A stretch of 23,383 nucleotides of DNA from Collinsella sp. Lineage in GTDB: Bacteria > Actinomycetota > Coriobacteriia > Coriobacteriales > Coriobacteriaceae. Positions within the stretch are counted from its first letter, which is position 1. The number at the start of each line of letters is the position of its first letter. The DNA lies in NCBI GenBank assembly GCA_019414025.1, contig DXMU01000025.1:1-23383 (forward strand), written 5' to 3'. The notes below the pieces were generated by a model. It was not told where the DNA came from. It saw nothing but the letters and a program-made list of their open reading frames with translations, and ran no database searches. Shown in pieces: positions 21,060 through 23,383 of the stretch. Made by a program: the position numbers and the translations under genes.

Positions 21060-23383
21060 CTATCTAATCAATTGTAGTATATCTGCTTTCATGCAATTAT
21101 CAACCAACTTGTTTAATTGCTCCTCGTTTGCCGATAGTCCCTCTTTTTTCAAAATGTCGCGCACCTCGTTCTTAGTAATCGGCTTTTCAAACAACGAAAG
21201 CAAAGCGAACGAAAAATCATTAACCGCACACATTCTATGGGTGGCACAACTCAGCAGTACTCTTAACCCCTCTTTTGAGCGTCCGACTTCTTTAACAAAC
21301 GAACTTTTAACCAATTGAAAACCATTATCGTGCATTACATAATCGGCATCGATATTTGTATCCAGCAATCCATAATGCAACAGTTCTTCTATCGCCCTTG
21401 TCAGCTCGAGGTCGCCCTGATCAAGAATTAGAGAAATGCTACAATCGGCCTCCAATAAACGGGCCAACTTAAGGTATACCAACTGGGAAACAGCATAGAC
21501 ATGATGGTATTCAGAATTATAGAAGTAGGCAAATGGCTCAACGAGCACGACAGAGGTCTTGGAATCCAGCCAGATTCGATCAGCTGGATTTAGACTAGTT
21601 AGCCGTCGCTTTACTTTGGTCAAATGTCCCTTATAACTGACAGCGTGAATAGAATCTAAGATCCAGGTCACCTCTGAAATATGAAGCCGCTGGGGCAAGT
21701 CAATTGTGTCGCTACCGTTTATGACCTCTTGCATATAAAAATCAATATGATGCTCATCAGATAAGGATTTTGCTTCATTTAAAGTTAAACCAGTGCCTGA
21801 AACATAATCCACTTCGAGGCGCAAATCCTCATATTGGGACTTCGGCATAACAGAGACACCATACTTATCGGGATGATTCCAAACATCCGACCCCATAACG
21901 AGACCAAAATTCGTAAATCCTCTCGTGGAATATGGAACACCACATACCTGTTTTGAATAATTCAAAACATTCTCTGTATAAGCTAAGGTGTTCAGAGCCT
22001 CTTCTTTAGTTTCGGTCGGAAAGCCAATCATAAAAAATAGATGAACAGGAATACCCGCATTGAGACAATCATGGATATTGCGATCAATCCAATCAACTCT
22101 CGTGTTCTTCTTCATTAGATCAAGAACTCTTTGGTTGTATGACTCGAGGCCAAACTGAATCTGCCTACATCCACTTTGGTATATCTTGTTAAAAACGTCT
22201 GTACTTAGGGTTGGAGAGAACCTCGTTTCTCCATGCCAGAAAAACGTTTTTCCCGATGCGTTTATTTCATCCGCGAGTTGCTCCATTCTTTTGCCTTCGA
22301 ATGTTTCATCCACAAAAGAGAAAACTCTCGTGCCGTATTTTTCATTTAACCGACACATTATTTCAAATACTCTCGATATAGGCATCTTTCGGTAACAACC
22401 ACCGGTAGCACCGGGAATGGTGCAGAAGGCGCAATGATTAAAACACTGCCTAGAGGAATAAACCGGCAATATTAACTCAGGCATGAAGTATTTAGAAAGG
22501 GCGAAGCCATCGAAATCGGGAACTGTATCGTTGATAAATGTTTGCTCAATCCGATGGTTTTTATATATCTTTCCACCTTTAGCATGGCAAAGGTTTGGAA
22601 CACAGTCGAGATTGTCATCACCAGAGTCAAGAGCCTCAAGAAGACGTGCAAGCGGCTCTTCGCCGTCATACATCATTATCGAATCAATGTATTCAAAAAA
22701 GGGATGCCATTCTTTCATGCAGTCATCTGCTAAACGAGTAATGTAATTGCCGCCCAATGAGACGTGTTTAACAGATGGACATTCTTCTTTAATCAGTTTC
22801 GCTAACGTAACTGCAGAAATCAATTGGAAACAGCCGCTCACCGAAATCCCAATAAACTCGATTTTTTCCCTCTGAATACGCTTAAGAAAGGCAGTTTCAT
22901 AGAAGGAAATAAACGGATTATGCAAGGTATCCGCAAGCGATTTCATTATTTCTGGTGTCGAATAATAATCATAGGGCAGATCTATGGAGTTGAACGTGTA
23001 TTTAACTCCATATGAGACGTGATTTATGATATAGAGTGCATTTCTAAAAATGTTTTCAGCATATTGTCTTTCTTTTAGATTAAAGTATCTCTTCGATCTG
23101 AAAATATCTTTTGCCTCGTCAACATTAAGTGCCGACTTTTGTATCAACTCGATTGTTAATTGAACATTCGAACTAAACGAATCCTTTGATTCCCGATACC
23201 TTTTACAGCACTCTTCGACATGTCTAAAAGATAGGAGGTCATCGTAAAATTCCACGTTTAAGTCAACAATGTCAACTTTGTATTGTTCAACCTCTTGAAG
23301 ATATGACTTCAAAACAGGCAAGGCAAGATAGGTGACGCATAATTTCTTTCGCAAATTGACAACCGCATAGCGGAACACGGCCC
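21060..23383 (-). CDS. B12-binding-type radical SAM enzyme with C-terminal PqqD-like domains (runs to window edge)
   Basis: Numbering from the GTG at 23378 gives 772 residues, but the frame stays open to the window end, so the true start may lie outside. Residues about 1-270 resemble a cobalamin-binding domain (AVVNLRKKLCVTYLALPVL; IEFIGISVSGCFQLISA; SLGGNYITRLADDC; MMYDGEEPLARLLEAL) without the DxHxxG histidine. The radical SAM core has C312-x3-C316-x2-C319 (QCFNHCAFC), FSFVDETFEGKRM, IQFGLESYNQRVL and FFMIGFPTETKEEA. The last 165 residues look like two winged-helix or PqqD-like units, the type of domain that binds RiPP leader peptides. It is followed at 13 bases by a 36-codon gene. Codons and composition (28% G+C at 21061-21120) differ sharply from the neighbouring genes, indicating transfer. 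The exact reaction (methylation, cross-link or other) is unknown. Confidence 0.85.
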   Translation of the reverse strand, partial: AVFRYAVVNLRKKLCVTYLALPVLKSYLQEVEQYKVDIVDLNVEFYDDLLSFRHVEECCKRYRESKDSFSSNVQLTIELIQKSALNVDEAKDIFRSKRYFNLKERQYAENIFRNALYIINHVSYGVKYTFNSIDLPYDYYSTPEIMKSLADTLHNPFISFYETAFLKRIQREKIEFIGISVSGCFQLISAVTLAKLIKEECPSVKHVSLGGNYITRLADDCMKEWHPFFEYIDSIMMYDGEEPLARLLEALDSGDDNLDCVPNLCHAKGGKIYKNHRIEQTFINDTVPDFDGFALSKYFMPELILPVYSSRQCFNHCAFCTIPGATGGCYRKMPISRVFEIMCRLNEKYGTRVFSFVDETFEGKRMEQLADEINASGKTFFWHGETRFSPTLSTDVFNKIYQSGCRQIQFGLESYNQRVLDLMKKNTRVDWIDRNIHDCLNAGIPVHLFFMIGFPTETKEEALNTLAYTENVLNYSKQVCGVPYSTRGFTNFGLVMGSDVWNHPDKYGVSVMPKSQYEDLRLEVDYVSGTGLTLNEAKSLSDEHHIDFYMQEVINGSDTIDLPQRLHISEVTWILDSIHAVSYKGHLTKVKRRLTSLNPADRIWLDSKTSVVLVEPFAYFYNSEYHHVYAVSQLVYLKLARLLEADCSISLILDQGDLELTRAIEELLHYGLLDTNIDADYVMHDNGFQLVKSSFVKEVGRSKEGLRVLLSCATHRMCAVNDFSFALLSLFEKPITKNEVRDILKKEGLSANEEQLNKLVDNCMKADILQLIR

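Noticed and set aside
1..23383. CRISPR array, rRNA, transposase or phage genes
   Set aside because: No regularly spaced direct repeats, rRNA-like conserved blocks, or transposase, integrase or phage motifs were seen on either strand.

Overview
The window looks like a chromosomal piece of a high-GC gut actinomycete of the class Coriobacteriia, most probably Collinsella. This rests on base composition (the line 10561-10620 is 67% G+C by hand count), gene style and gene content, not on a database match. There are 18 protein-coding genes, one of them cut by the left edge and one running off the right edge, plus a lysine riboswitch. I see no rRNA, tRNA, CRISPR array or insertion sequence.

Left part (1-8.3 kb). 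An ECF transporter ATPase and its EcfT membrane partner run on the + strand to a strong terminator. Facing them is a two-gene minus-strand operon: an ATP-grasp ligase of the D-aspartate ligase type followed by an aspartate/glutamate racemase, a pair that would make D-Asp and attach it to the peptidoglycan stem. Next comes a secreted coiled-coil lysozyme-like hydrolase (+). A three-gene minus-strand operon follows (FxLYD-type membrane protein, XRE-like protein, membrane Ser/Thr kinase), then a small membrane protein coupled to an M20 amidohydrolase.

Centre (9.5-13.7 kb). A lysine riboswitch precedes a + strand lysine operon. LysA and DapA are fused in one open frame with a perfect internal Shine-Dalgarno, followed by DapB and DapH. 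DapH implies the acetyl branch of the diaminopimelate pathway. The divergent M20 amidohydrolase and an aminotransferase at 17.5-18.6 kb are good candidates for the two missing acetyl-branch enzymes, so the window may hold most of the lysine pathway. With the D-Asp ligase and racemase, much of the window concerns peptidoglycan precursors.

Right part (13.9-20.7 kb, all minus strand). A nucleoid-associated protein, a DUF2974-like alpha/beta hydrolase bracketed by two copies of a REP-like palindrome, L-lactate dehydrogenase, the aminotransferase behind a leader carrying a terminator hairpin, and glutamine-dependent NAD synthetase.

Right end (20.9-23.4 kb). Composition drops abruptly (28% G+C at 21061-21120, 27% at 23041-23100). 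This apparently acquired segment encodes a B12-binding-type radical SAM enzyme with two putative PqqD-like or winged-helix domains at its C-terminus. Thirteen bases after its stop codon, with its own strong ribosome site, lies an unlisted 36-codon gene, then a strong terminator. The layout is that of a ribosomally made, radical-SAM-modified peptide (RiPP) operon, and is the best candidate here for an undescribed system.
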